From Bacteroidaceae bacterium (GTDB lineage Bacteria; Bacteroidota; Bacteroidia; Bacteroidales; Bacteroidaceae): a stretch of DNA of 54,961 bases. The stretch is from NCBI GenBank assembly GCA_017516885.1, contig JAFXAR010000056.1, positions 1 to 54,961 of the forward strand, read 5' to 3'. The first letter of the stretch is position 1. The number at the start of each line of letters is the position of its first letter. The translations under genes were made by a program, and so were the position numbers. Positions 34,801 through 43,124 of the stretch are shown here, in pieces. The notes under the pieces were generated by a model, which saw only the letters and a program-made list of their open reading frames with translations, was not told the DNA's origin and ran no database searches.

Positions 34801-35415
34801 GAACTCCTGGATTGCTTCCCAGTCAACAAGCGGAGCAATCTCCTCCTGCTCAATGAGTTCAATTTTCTGTATCTCGTGCGATGTACGGAATCCGTCAAAG
34901 AAGTTCAGGAACGGAATGCGGCTCTTGAGTGTAGAAAGATGTGCTACAGCCGCGAGGTCCATAACCTCCTGTACTGAGCCTTCGCAAAGCATTGCGAAGC
35001 CTGTCTGGCGGCATGCCATAACGTCCATGTGGTCGCCGAAGATACTCAAGGAGTTTCCGGCAAGTGAACGTGCCGAAACATGGAACACTGTTGGCAATTT
35101 CTCGCCGGCAATCTTGTACATGTTCGGAATCATCAGCAACAGACCCTGCGAAGCAGTGAATGTGTTGGTTAACGCACCGGCCTGCAATGAACCGTGAAGT
35201 GCACCTACTGCGCCGCCCTCTGACTGCATCTCCTGTACCGATACAGTTTCGCCAAAGAGGTTCTTGCGGCCTTGTGCTGCCCATTCGTCAACATATTCGG
35301 CCATTGTTGACGACGGAGTGATAGGGTAGATAGCTGCTACCTCGGAAAACATGTAGGCAATGTGTGCTGCTGCCTGGTTTCCGTCACAAGTGATGAATTT
35401 TTTTGCTTTTGTCAT
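31849..35415 (-). CDS. nifJ: Pyruvate:ferredoxin (flavodoxin) oxidoreductase
   Basis: 1188 residues, the full single-chain enzyme. It oxidises pyruvate with CoA to acetyl-CoA and CO2 and reduces ferredoxin, the key fermentative step in the cytoplasm of anaerobes. Domains in order: the pyrimidine/transketolase-like part (ITCDGNQAAAHIAYMFSE, YPITPSSTMAEYVDEWAA), the domain II/III region, the two [4Fe-4S] cluster motifs (CIQCNRCSFVCPHAAI and CLGCGNCVDICPGNP), the CSGCGETPYVKLLTQ Cys, and the thiamine diphosphate site (GDGASYDIGYGGLDH). Codons look like those of a highly expressed gene. A -7-like box TAACTTTG lies 90 bases upstream. Confidence 0.98.
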   Translation of the reverse strand: MTKAKKFITCDGNQAAAHIAYMFSEVAAIYPITPSSTMAEYVDEWAAQGRKNLFGETVSVQEMQSEGGAVGALHGSLQAGALTNTFTASQGLLLMIPNMYKIAGEKLPTVFHVSARSLAGNSLSIFGDHMDVMACRQTGFAMLCEGSVQEVMDLAAVAHLSTLKSRIPFLNFFDGFRTSHEIQKIELIEQEEIAPLVDWEAIQEFRDRALSPSSPVVRGTAENPETFFTHKESENPFYNAVPDIVAEYMKEISAITGRKYAPFTYYGAEDADRVIIVMGSATEAVKEAIDYMTERGEKVGLVSVHLFRPFSVKYLAAVMPKTVKRIAVLDRTKEPGSNGEPLYLDVVEAFNSTPELQAINPIIVGGRFGLSSCDTTPALIMGVYENLALPEPKNHFTFGIVDDVTFLSLPPKEEIAVVDGMFEAKFYGLGADGTVGANKNSVKIIGDNTKKHCQAYFSYDSKKSGGFTCSHLRFGDKPIRSTYLVNTPNFVACHVQAYLRMYDVTRGLQKGGTFLLNTVWEGDELAKNLPNNVKKYFADNNITVYYINATKIAQEIGLGNRTNTILQSAFFRITQVIPVDLAIEQMKKFIVKSYGKKGQDVVDKNYAAVDRGGEYRQLAIDPNWSKLPADVEEQRNEPEFITKIVRTINAQKGAQLPVSAFKGLEDGTWPVGTSAYEKRGVSTFVPRWNAENCIQCNRCSFVCPHAAIRPFVMDETEAAGINADKIEMKAPLAMKGMQFRIQVSVLDCLGCGNCVDICPGNPKLGGKALSMVPLEEERAEAANWEYCVKNVKSKQSLVDVKSNPKNSQFATPLFEFSGACSGCGETPYVKLLTQLFGDRQVIANATGCSSIYTASVPSTPYTTNEKGEGPAWGNSLFEDFCEFGLGMKLAEKKMRARLERLLTEIQTYRSCPEEMKELAQKWIDNKENAEVTKEITPAIIKACEEFESDTSEQILAIKQYLVKRSQWIIGGDGASYDIGYGGLDHVIASGEDVNILVLDTEVYSNTGGQSSKATPLGAIAKFAAAGKRIRKKDLGMIATTYGYVYVAQIAMSASYDQCLKAIREAEAYPGPSLVIAYAPCINHGIKKGMGKAQAEQIAAVECGYWHLWRYNPALEDEGKNPFTLDSKEPQWEKFQDFLQGEVRYASLAKQFPAEAHELFAAAEGMAKKRYASYQRMAKLDWSTEETAE

Positions 35416-35505
35416 AACGCAATATAATTTATAGATTGGTATATCTCTTTTTCTTGAAGCTGTCTGCGGCGCTCCTTTTTACAGGCTGCCACAGATTTAT
35501 CCTTA

Positions 35506-35540
35506 CAAAGTTACAAAATAAAGGAGAATATAATCGCAAA
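35506..35540 (-). promoter_or_regulatory. Promoter-like elements for nifJ
   Basis: TAACTTTG (35506-35513) is an exact -7 match. TTTG at 35537-35540 is 23 bases away, slightly beyond the normal 19-21. The leader would be about 85 bases. Confidence 0.5.
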
Positions 35541-35557
35541 AAATGGTGAAAAAAGAT

Positions 35558-35565
35558 TATATTTG
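35558..35565 (+). promoter_or_regulatory. -7 box just before the GH10-like gene
   Basis: TATATTTG, an exact match, ends 15 bases before the ATG at 35581. The transcript would have an almost absent leader. Confidence 0.5.
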
Positions 35566-35580
35566 TAATTATTTCTAAGG

Positions 35581-37260
35581 ATGAGACATTTTTTCGCGAT
35601 ATTTATTTCTGTGCTTCTGCTCCTGTCGGGCACAGTGAAGGCACAGTGCGGGCTTTCTCATAACAATAAATATGAGTACAGGGCGGTGTGGCTCACAGCT
35701 ATTGAGAATCTTGACTGGCCCGGGCAGATTGCAAAGGATGCAGCCGGCGTTGAAAGGCAGAAGGCCGGACTGGTTGCCATATTGGACTCCCTCAAGTCTT
35801 TGCATGTGAACACGGTGCTGTTGCAGGTGCGTGTGCGCGGCGATGTTATTTACCCTTCCGAAATAGAGCCATTCTCCTATGTCTTTACAGGAACGGCCGG
35901 CAAGTCTCCCGGTTACGACCCCCTGGCGTTTGCCGTTAGCGAGTGTCACAAGCGCGGCATGCAGCTGCACGCGTGGATGGTGACGCTGCCTTTGGGAAAG
36001 GATGCGCATGTGCGCAAGCAGGGGAAGCTTGCGCTCCCGCAGCGCAGGCGCAGCCTCTGCACTCACTACAAGGGGCAGTGGTATATGGAGCCCGGCAATC
36101 CGGCAACTGAGGAATATATTGTGGAACTTGTAAGGGAGGTAGTCTCAAAATATGATGTTGACGGCATTCACCTCGATTATGTGCGCTATCCCGACCGTAC
36201 AAACGGCTATCCCGACGCGGCTCTTTACCGCAAGCATGGCGGCGGTCTTTCGCTTGCCGACTGGCGCCGCAGCAACATTACATCAATTGCCCGAGCTGTG
36301 TATAAGAGCGTAAAGGAACTCAAGCCATGGGTGCGTGTAAGCTGCGCCCCATTAGGCAAGTACGACGACCTCGCCCGCTACAGTTCCCTGGGCTGGAATG
36401 CTTATGATGCCGTGTTTCAGGATGCGCAGGGATGGATGCGCGAGGGCATAATGGATATTCTTTTCCCAATGCTCTATTTTAATGGCAACAATTTCTATCC
36501 CTTTGTGAGAGACTGGCAGGAGAATGCCTGCGGCCGTCACATTGTGCCGGGAATAGGCATCTATCGTCTGTTGCCCGAATATGGCGGCTGGCCGAGGCGC
36601 GAGATTGAACGCCAGCTGCGCACTTCGCGTGGTGCCGGAACAGCCGGCAGCATTATGTTCCGCACTGCTCATCTTACAGGCAATGCGGGCGGTGCTCTTG
36701 ATGTCTATTCGTCTGTTTACCGCACCCCGGCGCTTGTGCCTCCAATGGAGTGGGCCGGTGGCAGCGCCCCCTCTGCGCCCGAAGGCGTGCGCATAGAGCG
36801 CAGCGGAAAGGGCATTGCTGTAAGCTGGAATGCAGTAAAAGGCAAGGTCGGAGAACCGGCAATAAGGTATAATGTATACTTTTCTCAGGACGGCAGCGTT
36901 GACACAGGCAAGGCCGAAAGTCTTATTGCATGGTCGCTTGCCGGAACATCCTTTGAATGGGAGTGCAGCGCCGCGCGTGCTGTTAGCGTGGCGGTGACTG
37001 CCGTTGACGCATACGGACGCGAAAGCGCTCCTGCACTTGTCTCCGATGGGTGCGGCAGATATTTTGCCAATGAAATAACTCTTCCCGAGGCAGCTATGCG
37101 CGGAATGCGCATTGAGGTGACCGACATGTACGGCCGCTGCATCTACCGTGGCAAATACCGCAGCAGAATAGGGGTGCGCGGCGTGCCGTCAGGGCTTTAT
37201 TTCCTGAGAATGTACGACAGGCGCGGCGCTTTTGTGCAGGGTTTTGATTTCAGAAAATGA
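35581..37260 (+). CDS. Secreted family-10-like glycosyl hydrolase (GHL10/DUF187)
   Basis: 559 residues with signal peptide (LLLLSGTVKA-QCG). Residues 32-345 form a TIM-barrel of the GHL10 type: YEYRAVWLTAIENLDWPG, HVNTVLLQVRVRGDVIYPS, and the conserved DGIHLDYVRYPD near 194-205, whose Asp is in the active-site position. A fibronectin-III-like domain (about 395-490) and a final segment with IEVTDMYGRCIYRG and VPSGLYFLRM complete it; the latter resembles a type IX secretion sorting domain. The family acts on peptidoglycan or surface glycans, the substrate being unknown. It is divergent from nifJ, with only 165 bases between, and convergent with the MCE gene. Confidence 0.87.
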   Translation: MRHFFAIFISVLLLLSGTVKAQCGLSHNNKYEYRAVWLTAIENLDWPGQIAKDAAGVERQKAGLVAILDSLKSLHVNTVLLQVRVRGDVIYPSEIEPFSYVFTGTAGKSPGYDPLAFAVSECHKRGMQLHAWMVTLPLGKDAHVRKQGKLALPQRRRSLCTHYKGQWYMEPGNPATEEYIVELVREVVSKYDVDGIHLDYVRYPDRTNGYPDAALYRKHGGGLSLADWRRSNITSIARAVYKSVKELKPWVRVSCAPLGKYDDLARYSSLGWNAYDAVFQDAQGWMREGIMDILFPMLYFNGNNFYPFVRDWQENACGRHIVPGIGIYRLLPEYGGWPRREIERQLRTSRGAGTAGSIMFRTAHLTGNAGGALDVYSSVYRTPALVPPMEWAGGSAPSAPEGVRIERSGKGIAVSWNAVKGKVGEPAIRYNVYFSQDGSVDTGKAESLIAWSLAGTSFEWECSAARAVSVAVTAVDAYGRESAPALVSDGCGRYFANEITLPEAAMRGMRIEVTDMYGRCIYRGKYRSRIGVRGVPSGLYFLRMYDRRGAFVQGFDFRK

Positions 37261-37265
37261 CGTAC

Positions 37266-37316
37266 TGTTTTTGTGCTCAATAAAAAATTTGGCAATATAA
37301 ATTCAAACAGCTTCTC
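37266..37316. repeat. Dispersed repeat, copy B
   Basis: Matches 22140-22190 in the same orientation (TTTTTG...CTCNATAAAAAATT...GGC[AG]ATATAAATT...GCTTCT). It fills the gap between the convergent GHL10 and MCE genes, where no terminator hairpin is visible. Confidence 0.55.
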
Positions 37317-37326
37317 AAACCGCTTC

Positions 37327-38250
37327 TTATTTTGTGCCGCCTTTATCCTCTTTCTTCTCTTTTTTGCCGAAGAGAGAGAAGTGAACATATCTTTTGGGGT
37401 TGTTCTTCAGGTCTTCAAGCAGCGCTGTGGCGGCATCGCATGTATTGTTCAGCCTTACATACAGTGTGCTGTCCTTTAAAAGCATGCCGGCAGTGCCCTC
37501 GCCGTTGTTCAGCGCAGCAGTTGCCTGCTCAATGTTGTTCAGTGATGCCTCAAGCGATGAAACGAGTTTCTGGTATTCTATTTCATTGAGCTTCCCGGCA
37601 ACGGCAATCATTTCGTCCTCAAGCTTTATCAGCTTTCCGGCAGCAACGGCAACATCATTGTTCAGCACCTTGTTCAGCTGTACGGTTGTTTTATTGAGCT
37701 CTGCCGTGAGGCTTTCAATGTTGTCAATTGACTTGGTGATTGCCGGGTTTTTAAGGATTGTGTTCATTGAAACAAGGAGCGAATCAACCTTCGGCAATAT
37801 GTCGTTTACCTTGGGGACCATGTTCGCAGCCTCGTCCATTGCGCCGCTGTGGAGTTTTCCAAACAGGGTGTCTCCCACAGAGAAGAATCCCTCTCCGTTG
37901 CCCTTGATTATGCTGATGGTGCTGCTTCCGAGCAGACCGGTATTCACTTCGGCATAGCTGCCGGCGGGAATCTTCAGCCTTTTGTCAAGGTCAAGCTCCA
38001 CAATTACACCCGAACCGTTCTCAAAGTCATACTGTATGTTCCTGACGTTGCCCACCTTGTAGCCGTCAATGAACACGGGGCTTGATGTTACAATCTCCCC
38101 AATATTGCTAAAGCGCACATAGTAGCTGCTCTCATCGTCAACAATGCTTACTCCTTTAAAAAAGTTTATGAGCACATATATTATGAGCAGTGCCAGTATG
38201 CCTAAGAATCCTACCCACAGCTCTCGTGTAAATATCTTTTTGCCTCCCAT
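37327..38250 (-). CDS. MlaD/MCE-family lipid transport protein
   Basis: 307 residues. An N-terminal membrane helix (FLGILALLIIYVLINFF) anchors a single MCE domain (about 40-118: YYVRFSNIGEIVTSSPVFID, GYKVGNVRNI, VIVELDLDKRLKIPAGSYAE). The rest is a long helical periplasmic part (SVNTILKNP-like, LNNDVAVAAGKLIKLEDEM, LNNIEQATAALNNGEGTAG). MCE proteins form hexameric tubes for phospholipid transport between membranes. It starts at the last base of the amidase stop (TAATG overlap), so the two are co-translated. The ABC partner genes are not beside it. Confidence 0.92.
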   Translation of the reverse strand: MGGKKIFTRELWVGFLGILALLIIYVLINFFKGVSIVDDESSYYVRFSNIGEIVTSSPVFIDGYKVGNVRNIQYDFENGSGVIVELDLDKRLKIPAGSYAEVNTGLLGSSTISIIKGNGEGFFSVGDTLFGKLHSGAMDEAANMVPKVNDILPKVDSLLVSMNTILKNPAITKSIDNIESLTAELNKTTVQLNKVLNNDVAVAAGKLIKLEDEMIAVAGKLNEIEYQKLVSSLEASLNNIEQATAALNNGEGTAGMLLKDSTLYVRLNNTCDAATALLEDLKNNPKRYVHFSLFGKKEKKEDKGGTK

Positions 38251-39386
38251 TATTTTTTCTGTTTCTTGAATATCTTTATTGCCTTTTGGGTATCAACCTT
38301 CTTGCCGTCAATGAATGCTACAATGAATGCGCTCTTGAACTTCTTTGATACCTCCTTTTTCTTCTTCAGCACCTCATTGTAGTTCTCGCTCTCGCAGCAT
38401 GTGTACTTGTACCACTTGCCCTCTTTGTAGTATGTGGCCTTGAGCCCCTTGAACCTCTTGTCGTTGCTCTTCAGTTCGCGGTCGGTAGAGAAAATCTGTA
38501 TCTTGAACACAGGAACTCCGCTCTTTGCGGCCTCTTTCTTGGCTGGTTCGGCTTTTTTGCTTCCGGCCGCTTTCGCCTCGTCGTGCTTGCCGTAGATTTT
38601 GTAATATTCCGAGAATCCCTCGAATATGCCTTTGGCGAGTTTCTTCTGTCCCTCTTTTGATGCAATGAACTTCTCTTCATCCTTGTTGGTGATGAATCCC
38701 ACCTCAACAAGAATCTTGGGCATTACAGTTTTGTGAAGCACAAGGAATCCTGCCGATGATACACCTCTGTTTGGAAGCCCGGTGTGCTTTACCATGCCCT
38801 TCTGCACAAGGTTTGCCAGTTCGGCGCTCTTTTCCATGTCCTGCGCGCGCAGAAGCTCGAATATTATATAGCTTTCGCTTGAACGCGGGTTGAATCCCTT
38901 GTAAATCTGCTCATAATTGTCCTCCTGCAATATAACCTCGTTCTCGTACATTGCAGCCGCCTTTGCCTCGGCGCTGCTGCCCGAACCCAGTGTAAAGGTT
39001 TCGCATCCTCTTGCCTTCTTGTTCTTTGACGCGTTTGAATGTATTGAGATAAACAAGTCGGCCTTTGCATTGTTTGCAGTTGTTGCGCGCTTTATCAAAG
39101 GAATCTTTACATCGGTAGTGCGTGTGAAGATTACCTTTACCTCGGGATATTCCTCCTTAATCATTTCCGAGAGCAGTTTTGAAACGCTCATGTTCACATC
39201 CTTTTCCTTTGCCTTGCGTCCTATTGCTCCGGGGTCAACGCCGCCGTGTCCGGGGTCAATGACAACTGTGAAAGGCTGGTCTTTCTGCTTTATTTTCTTT
39301 TTCTTCTGTGCAAGCGCGTTGCATGGCAGTAAAAGCAGAATAATGAGCAGTAGCGCTAACTTTGCAGTGATGTCCTTTGTGTTCAT
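38250..39386 (-). CDS. N-acetylmuramoyl-L-alanine amidase (Amidase_3)
   Basis: 378 residues with signal peptide (IILLLLPCNALA-QKK). The Amidase_3 zinc site is complete: His47 in VVIDPGHGGVDPGAIG, Glu61 in KEKDVNMS, His116 in LFISIHSNAS and catalytic Glu228 in ILVEVGFITN. It cleaves the bond between muramic acid and the stem peptide during cell separation. The last 95 residues form a compact basic domain (VPVFKIQIFSTDRELKSN, GKWYKYTCCESENYNEVL) resembling SPOR, which binds denuded peptidoglycan at the septum. A strong promoter lies upstream; the MCE gene overlaps its stop codon by one base. Confidence 0.95.
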   Translation of the reverse strand: MNTKDITAKLALLLIILLLLPCNALAQKKKKIKQKDQPFTVVIDPGHGGVDPGAIGRKAKEKDVNMSVSKLLSEMIKEEYPEVKVIFTRTTDVKIPLIKRATTANNAKADLFISIHSNASKNKKARGCETFTLGSGSSAEAKAAAMYENEVILQEDNYEQIYKGFNPRSSESYIIFELLRAQDMEKSAELANLVQKGMVKHTGLPNRGVSSAGFLVLHKTVMPKILVEVGFITNKDEEKFIASKEGQKKLAKGIFEGFSEYYKIYGKHDEAKAAGSKKAEPAKKEAAKSGVPVFKIQIFSTDRELKSNDKRFKGLKATYYKEGKWYKYTCCESENYNEVLKKKKEVSKKFKSAFIVAFIDGKKVDTQKAIKIFKKQKK

Positions 39387-39406
39387 GGTGTTAGGATTTT
39401 ATTCTG

Positions 39407-39438
39407 CAAATGTAGTTTATTTTATTATATTTTTCAAA
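39407..39438 (-). promoter_or_regulatory. Promoter of the amidase-MCE operon
   Basis: On the - strand TTTG (39435-39438), 20 bases, then TACATTTG (39407-39414), an exact match in both boxes and spacing, 21 bases before the start codon. Confidence 0.8.
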
Positions 39439-39506
39439 ATATTCTCTGCTTGTTTAGGATTTGTTTGGTTTTTGAAACTTTTATGCACGTTTATGCGCCT
39501 ATAGAC

Positions 39507-39555
39507 TTGCAGAACAGGGATTTTTTTGTATTTTCGCAAGGATAATGTATTTTCG
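39507..39555 (+). promoter_or_regulatory. Two overlapping promoter-like units for malQ
   Basis: TTG (39507) -N19- TATTTTCG (39529-39536) and TTTG (39525) -N19- TATTTTCG (39548-39555). Both have consensus spacing but a C in place of T in the -7 box. The second would give a practically leaderless transcript. Confidence 0.4.
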
Positions 39556-39569
39556 AAAAAATGTGTAAA

Positions 39570-42257
39570 ATGAAATTTCTTGAATTCAATATACGCTACG
39601 ATGTTGAGGCTGGCAGTACAATGTGGCTCTGCTATTCGCTCGACGACAATGGCGGCCTCACAAACGGCGTGCTGTCGCTGCGCGAGGTTCAGAAAGGGTG
39701 GTGGCAAGGCTCAATGGAGGTTGAGGAGCATTACAGCAGCATACACTATGGCTATGAGATTCTCCAGCACGGCAGGCGCACTTGCAGCGAATGGGCGCGC
39801 ACTCCCCACTGGCTGCGCTTCAACTGCATAAACCGCAACTACATTGTCTATGACATGTGGCTGAACTCGCCGATAGGGTACTATTCCCAGACGAACCTGT
39901 TCCGTTTCTTTGACAAGCGCAGCCTTAATCTTGACGAGCCCAGCATAAACTGGTACAACCGCAGTGTCACATTCTCGCTCTACGTTACAGGACTGCGCGA
40001 TGGCGAGCGTCTTTTCCTTGCCGGAGATGCCGAGGTGCTTGGCGGGTGGAATCCTCAGAAGGCATTGCCCATGCAGCAGCGTGTGCCCAACCGCTGGAGC
40101 GTCACTTTTGATGTTGACAAAATATGGAGCGGCGGGCTTTATTACAAATTTATAGCCGTAGACGGCGATGGCGCTGTGCGCTGGGAGGAGGGCGACAACC
40201 GTCACATTCTGCTCCCCGACTTTGAGGCTGCAACAAACTACTTCTATCAGCTCGACGAGCTGCAGTTCGATGCGCCTTCGCTCAGAATTGCAGGAACAGT
40301 ATTGCCGCTCTTCTCGCTCCGTTCTCAGCATGGCTGGGGAGTAGGCGATTTTGGCGATATAAAGCTAATGGCCGACTGGCTTGCCGCCACCGGGCAGAAT
40401 GTACTCCAGATACTTCCTATAAACGATACCACAGTATGCGGCGGCAATGAGGATTCCTATCCCTATAACTGCGTATCGGTATTTGCACTAAACCCAATAT
40501 ATGCCGATATGTCAGCACTTCCCGCCCTTGCAAGCGAAAAGCGGAACGCCTATTACCGCAAGGAGCGCGAAAAGCTGAACGCGCTTCCCGCAGTGGATTA
40601 TGCAAAGGTCTACAGGCTTAAAATAAACTATTTGCGCGAACTTTTCAACGAAACCGGTACCGAAGTCCTTTCAAGCGACGCCTTCAGGAAATACTTTGCC
40701 GGGCAGCAGCAATGGCTCAAGCCCTATTGCCTCTTCCGTTTCCTCTCGGCCCGCCGCCACAGCAATATTTGGGACTGGAGCGACTATCCGCTTTACGACA
40801 GCACCACCTGGGAGCGTGTCATGCAGGAGTATTCCGACGCTGCACGCGAGACCGATTTCTACTCCTATGTGCAATATCTGCTCTACACCCAGCTTTCCGA
40901 TGCTCATGCCTATGCCAACAGCAAAGGCGTGGCACTCAAGGGCGATATACCCATTGGAGTTGCGCCAAATGGTGTCGATGTATGGTGCGACAGCACCCAG
41001 TTTAACCTTCAGGTGTCGGCCGGAGCGCCGCCCGATATGTTCTCGGCCGACGGCCAGAACTGGGGCTTCCCTACATACAACTGGCAAGCGATGGAGGCCG
41101 ATGGCTACGCATGGTGGCGCCGCCGCCTTCAGTACATGTCGAACTTCTTCGATGCCTACCGCATAGACCATGTGCTTGGCTTCTTCAGAATATGGGAGAT
41201 TCCGCGTACGGCAAAAAGCGGGCTCATGGGCAGTTTCGCCCCCAATATGCCTCTTTCAAAGGCCGAGATTATAGCATCGGGCTTTGAATTTGATGAGCAG
41301 CTGCACACCCGCCCCTACATTGACGATGCAGTGCTCAAGAAACTTTTCCCGCGCAAGGCGCGCATAATTGCCGAATCTTTCCTCGACAGGAACTCCGACG
41401 GCACATATACATTCAAGCCCGAACTTGAGAATGCCAATCTGCTGGCATATTACATATATGAACGCACCCCAAAGCTCGCCGAGGCGCAAAAGGCTGCGCT
41501 CATGCGCCTTTACGGCAATGTGCTCTTCATGCACGACCTTAACGACAGTGAAAAATATGTGCCCCGCATCCTGGGCAGCGAGACAGAGGCCTATGAACAG
41601 CTGGAATTCGGCAACCGCATAGCATACGATCACCTATACGAGGATTATTTCTACAACCGCCATACAATGTTCTGGTATCACGAGGGCATGCGCAAGCTTG
41701 CTCCGCTTCTCGAGTCCACAACAATGACCGCTTGCGGCGAGGATTTGGGCATGATTCCCGCGTGCGTCCCCTGGGTAATGAAAAACCTTCAGGTGCTCTC
41801 GCTTGAGATACAGCGCATGCCAAAGGCCTATGGCGAAATGTTTGCCCGCCCCGAGAACTATCCCTATTTGTCAGTTGCCACCCCCTCTACGCACGATATG
41901 AGCACCCTGCGCGGCTGGTGGTGCGAGGATGCTTCGCTGTCGCAGCAGTTCTACAACCGCGTTCTTGGCTTTGAGGGCAAGGCGCCCGATGAGATGGACG
42001 GCAGGGTAGCAAGGGCTATCTTGCAGCAGCACCTTGATTCTCCGTCGGCATTTGCGCTTATAGCATGGCAGGATTGGCTTGCTATGGATGAGCGTCTGCG
42101 CCGCAAGAACCATGAGGATGAGCGTATAAATGTACCCTCAAACCGCGACCATGTATGGAACTACCGCATGCATATCTCTCTTGAGCAGCTCATGGAGGAG
42201 CGTGCCTTCAACAGCACCCTTCGCGCCATGGTTGCCGATTCAGGACGCATTGTGTAA
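39570..42257 (+). CDS. malQ: 4-alpha-glucanotransferase with two CBM20 modules (GH77)
   Basis: 895 residues from ATG 39570; an ATG three codons upstream is also open, but MKFLEFNIRY resembles the usual start. Two starch-binding CBM20 modules (about 1-110 and 125-235; the second has LFLAGDAEVLGGWNPQKALP) precede the GH77 domain, as in plant DPE2-type enzymes. Catalytic features: nucleophile Asp in YRIDHVLGFFRIWEIP, acid/base Glu in ACGEDLGMIP, and the third Asp in PSTHDMSTLRGWW. It moves glucan chains between maltodextrins in cytosolic glycogen and maltose metabolism. Two -7-like TATTTTCG boxes (39529, 39548) lie just before it. Confidence 0.96.
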   Translation: MKFLEFNIRYDVEAGSTMWLCYSLDDNGGLTNGVLSLREVQKGWWQGSMEVEEHYSSIHYGYEILQHGRRTCSEWARTPHWLRFNCINRNYIVYDMWLNSPIGYYSQTNLFRFFDKRSLNLDEPSINWYNRSVTFSLYVTGLRDGERLFLAGDAEVLGGWNPQKALPMQQRVPNRWSVTFDVDKIWSGGLYYKFIAVDGDGAVRWEEGDNRHILLPDFEAATNYFYQLDELQFDAPSLRIAGTVLPLFSLRSQHGWGVGDFGDIKLMADWLAATGQNVLQILPINDTTVCGGNEDSYPYNCVSVFALNPIYADMSALPALASEKRNAYYRKEREKLNALPAVDYAKVYRLKINYLRELFNETGTEVLSSDAFRKYFAGQQQWLKPYCLFRFLSARRHSNIWDWSDYPLYDSTTWERVMQEYSDAARETDFYSYVQYLLYTQLSDAHAYANSKGVALKGDIPIGVAPNGVDVWCDSTQFNLQVSAGAPPDMFSADGQNWGFPTYNWQAMEADGYAWWRRRLQYMSNFFDAYRIDHVLGFFRIWEIPRTAKSGLMGSFAPNMPLSKAEIIASGFEFDEQLHTRPYIDDAVLKKLFPRKARIIAESFLDRNSDGTYTFKPELENANLLAYYIYERTPKLAEAQKAALMRLYGNVLFMHDLNDSEKYVPRILGSETEAYEQLEFGNRIAYDHLYEDYFYNRHTMFWYHEGMRKLAPLLESTTMTACGEDLGMIPACVPWVMKNLQVLSLEIQRMPKAYGEMFARPENYPYLSVATPSTHDMSTLRGWWCEDASLSQQFYNRVLGFEGKAPDEMDGRVARAILQQHLDSPSAFALIAWQDWLAMDERLRRKNHEDERINVPSNRDHVWNYRMHISLEQLMEERAFNSTLRAMVADSGRIV

Positions 42258-42402
42258 ATTACAGGCTTGGTACGCTCTATAAACAGAGGGGACATAGAAT
42301 GCTGAGATAAGCGCGCAAGCAGAAAAACCCTGTTAATAGCGACAGGGGAACATTAGATTGCTTAGCTGAATTGAATAAAACAACAATAAATATACCTGTA
42401 AT
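42258..42402 (+). promoter_or_regulatory. Structured leader with two alternative folds before the transporter
   Basis: CCCTGT (42328-42333) can pair with ACAGGG (42342-42347), or, as CCCTGTT, with AACAGAGGG upstream (42282-42290). The upstream pairing encloses a CTGAGATAAG loop closed by TGCT/AGCA. The order AGGGG, CTGAGAT, AACC, TTAATA, GCG, AGGGGAA recalls a thiamine (THI) box, but the P2 and P5 stems of a TPP riboswitch are not intact. Attenuator or unrecognised riboswitch is inferred. Confidence 0.35.
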
Positions 42403-43035
42403 ATGAAAAATACATTCCGTTCGTCAGTGCTTTCGGGCGTGGCAGTTGCCACAGCAGGATGGGGCTATCTTGCATGCTGCAGCAAGGGCGTTGAAATCCT
42501 TGGAGCGGTTCTCTTCTCGTTCGGCCTGCTCACAGTGGTAAACTACAAGCTCAAACTCTATACCGGCACGGCCGGATTTGTCCCCTTGCGTTACGAAGAC
42601 GGCCGCTCACGCTGGCTTAAAGCCATTGGCGAACTCCTCTTTATCCTTTCGGGAAACATCTTTGGCTGCCTTCTTGTTTCGCTTCTTACGCGTCTCTCTC
42701 CAATGGATTTGGGCGCTACCGCGCAAGGCATACTTGAATCGCGCCTGGCGATAGGCCCTTTGCATGCGGGACTGCTTGCGATAGGCTGCGGTTTCATCAT
42801 GACAACTGTTGTTACCTTTGCACGCGAAGGCAAGCCGCTGACACTGCTTTTCGGAGTGCCTCTGTTCATTTTCTGCGGTTTTCCGCACTGTCTTGCCGAT
42901 GCTTTCTATTATCTGACAGTTCCTTTGTCATATACCGGCGAGCATATTGCTGATGTTCTGCTGCTTTATCCATGCTTGGTTGCCGGTAACTTTATCGGAT
43001 GCAACCTTTACCGTTTTATTGCGCCAAAGCAGTGA
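42403..43035 (+). CDS. FNT-like (formate/nitrite-type) membrane transporter
   Basis: 210 residues with about six membrane helices. The pattern LYTGTAGFVP, LLFILSGNIFGCLLVSLL, LAIGCGFIMTTVV, PLFIFCGFPHCLADAFYYL and GNFIGCNLYRFI matches the arrangement of small FNT-family channels (LxTGxxGY..., GNxxGT, CG...D, GFEHxxxNMFY, GNxxGG). FNT proteins pass formate, nitrite or related small anions. The usual Lys/His in the pore region is replaced in places, so the substrate is uncertain. It is preceded by a structured leader and followed by a 50-bp palindrome. It might export formate made by fermentation. Confidence 0.7.
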   Translation: MKNTFRSSVLSGVAVATAGWGYLACCSKGVEILGAVLFSFGLLTVVNYKLKLYTGTAGFVPLRYEDGRSRWLKAIGELLFILSGNIFGCLLVSLLTRLSPMDLGATAQGILESRLAIGPLHAGLLAIGCGFIMTTVVTFAREGKPLTLLFGVPLFIFCGFPHCLADAFYYLTVPLSYTGEHIADVLLLYPCLVAGNFIGCNLYRFIAPKQ

Positions 43036-43124
43036 CTAAGGAACTGTTAAATTTGTAACGCCGGTGGCGAAAAAACAATGATGCTTTTATAAGAAAATAT
43101 TTTTTAGAAATTTAAACACCTTCT

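Noticed and set aside
42258-42402. True TPP riboswitch
   Set aside because: CTGAGAT, TTAATA and AGGGGAA occur in the right order but the ACCC partner of P2 and the P5 stem are missing, and the downstream gene is not a thiamine gene.
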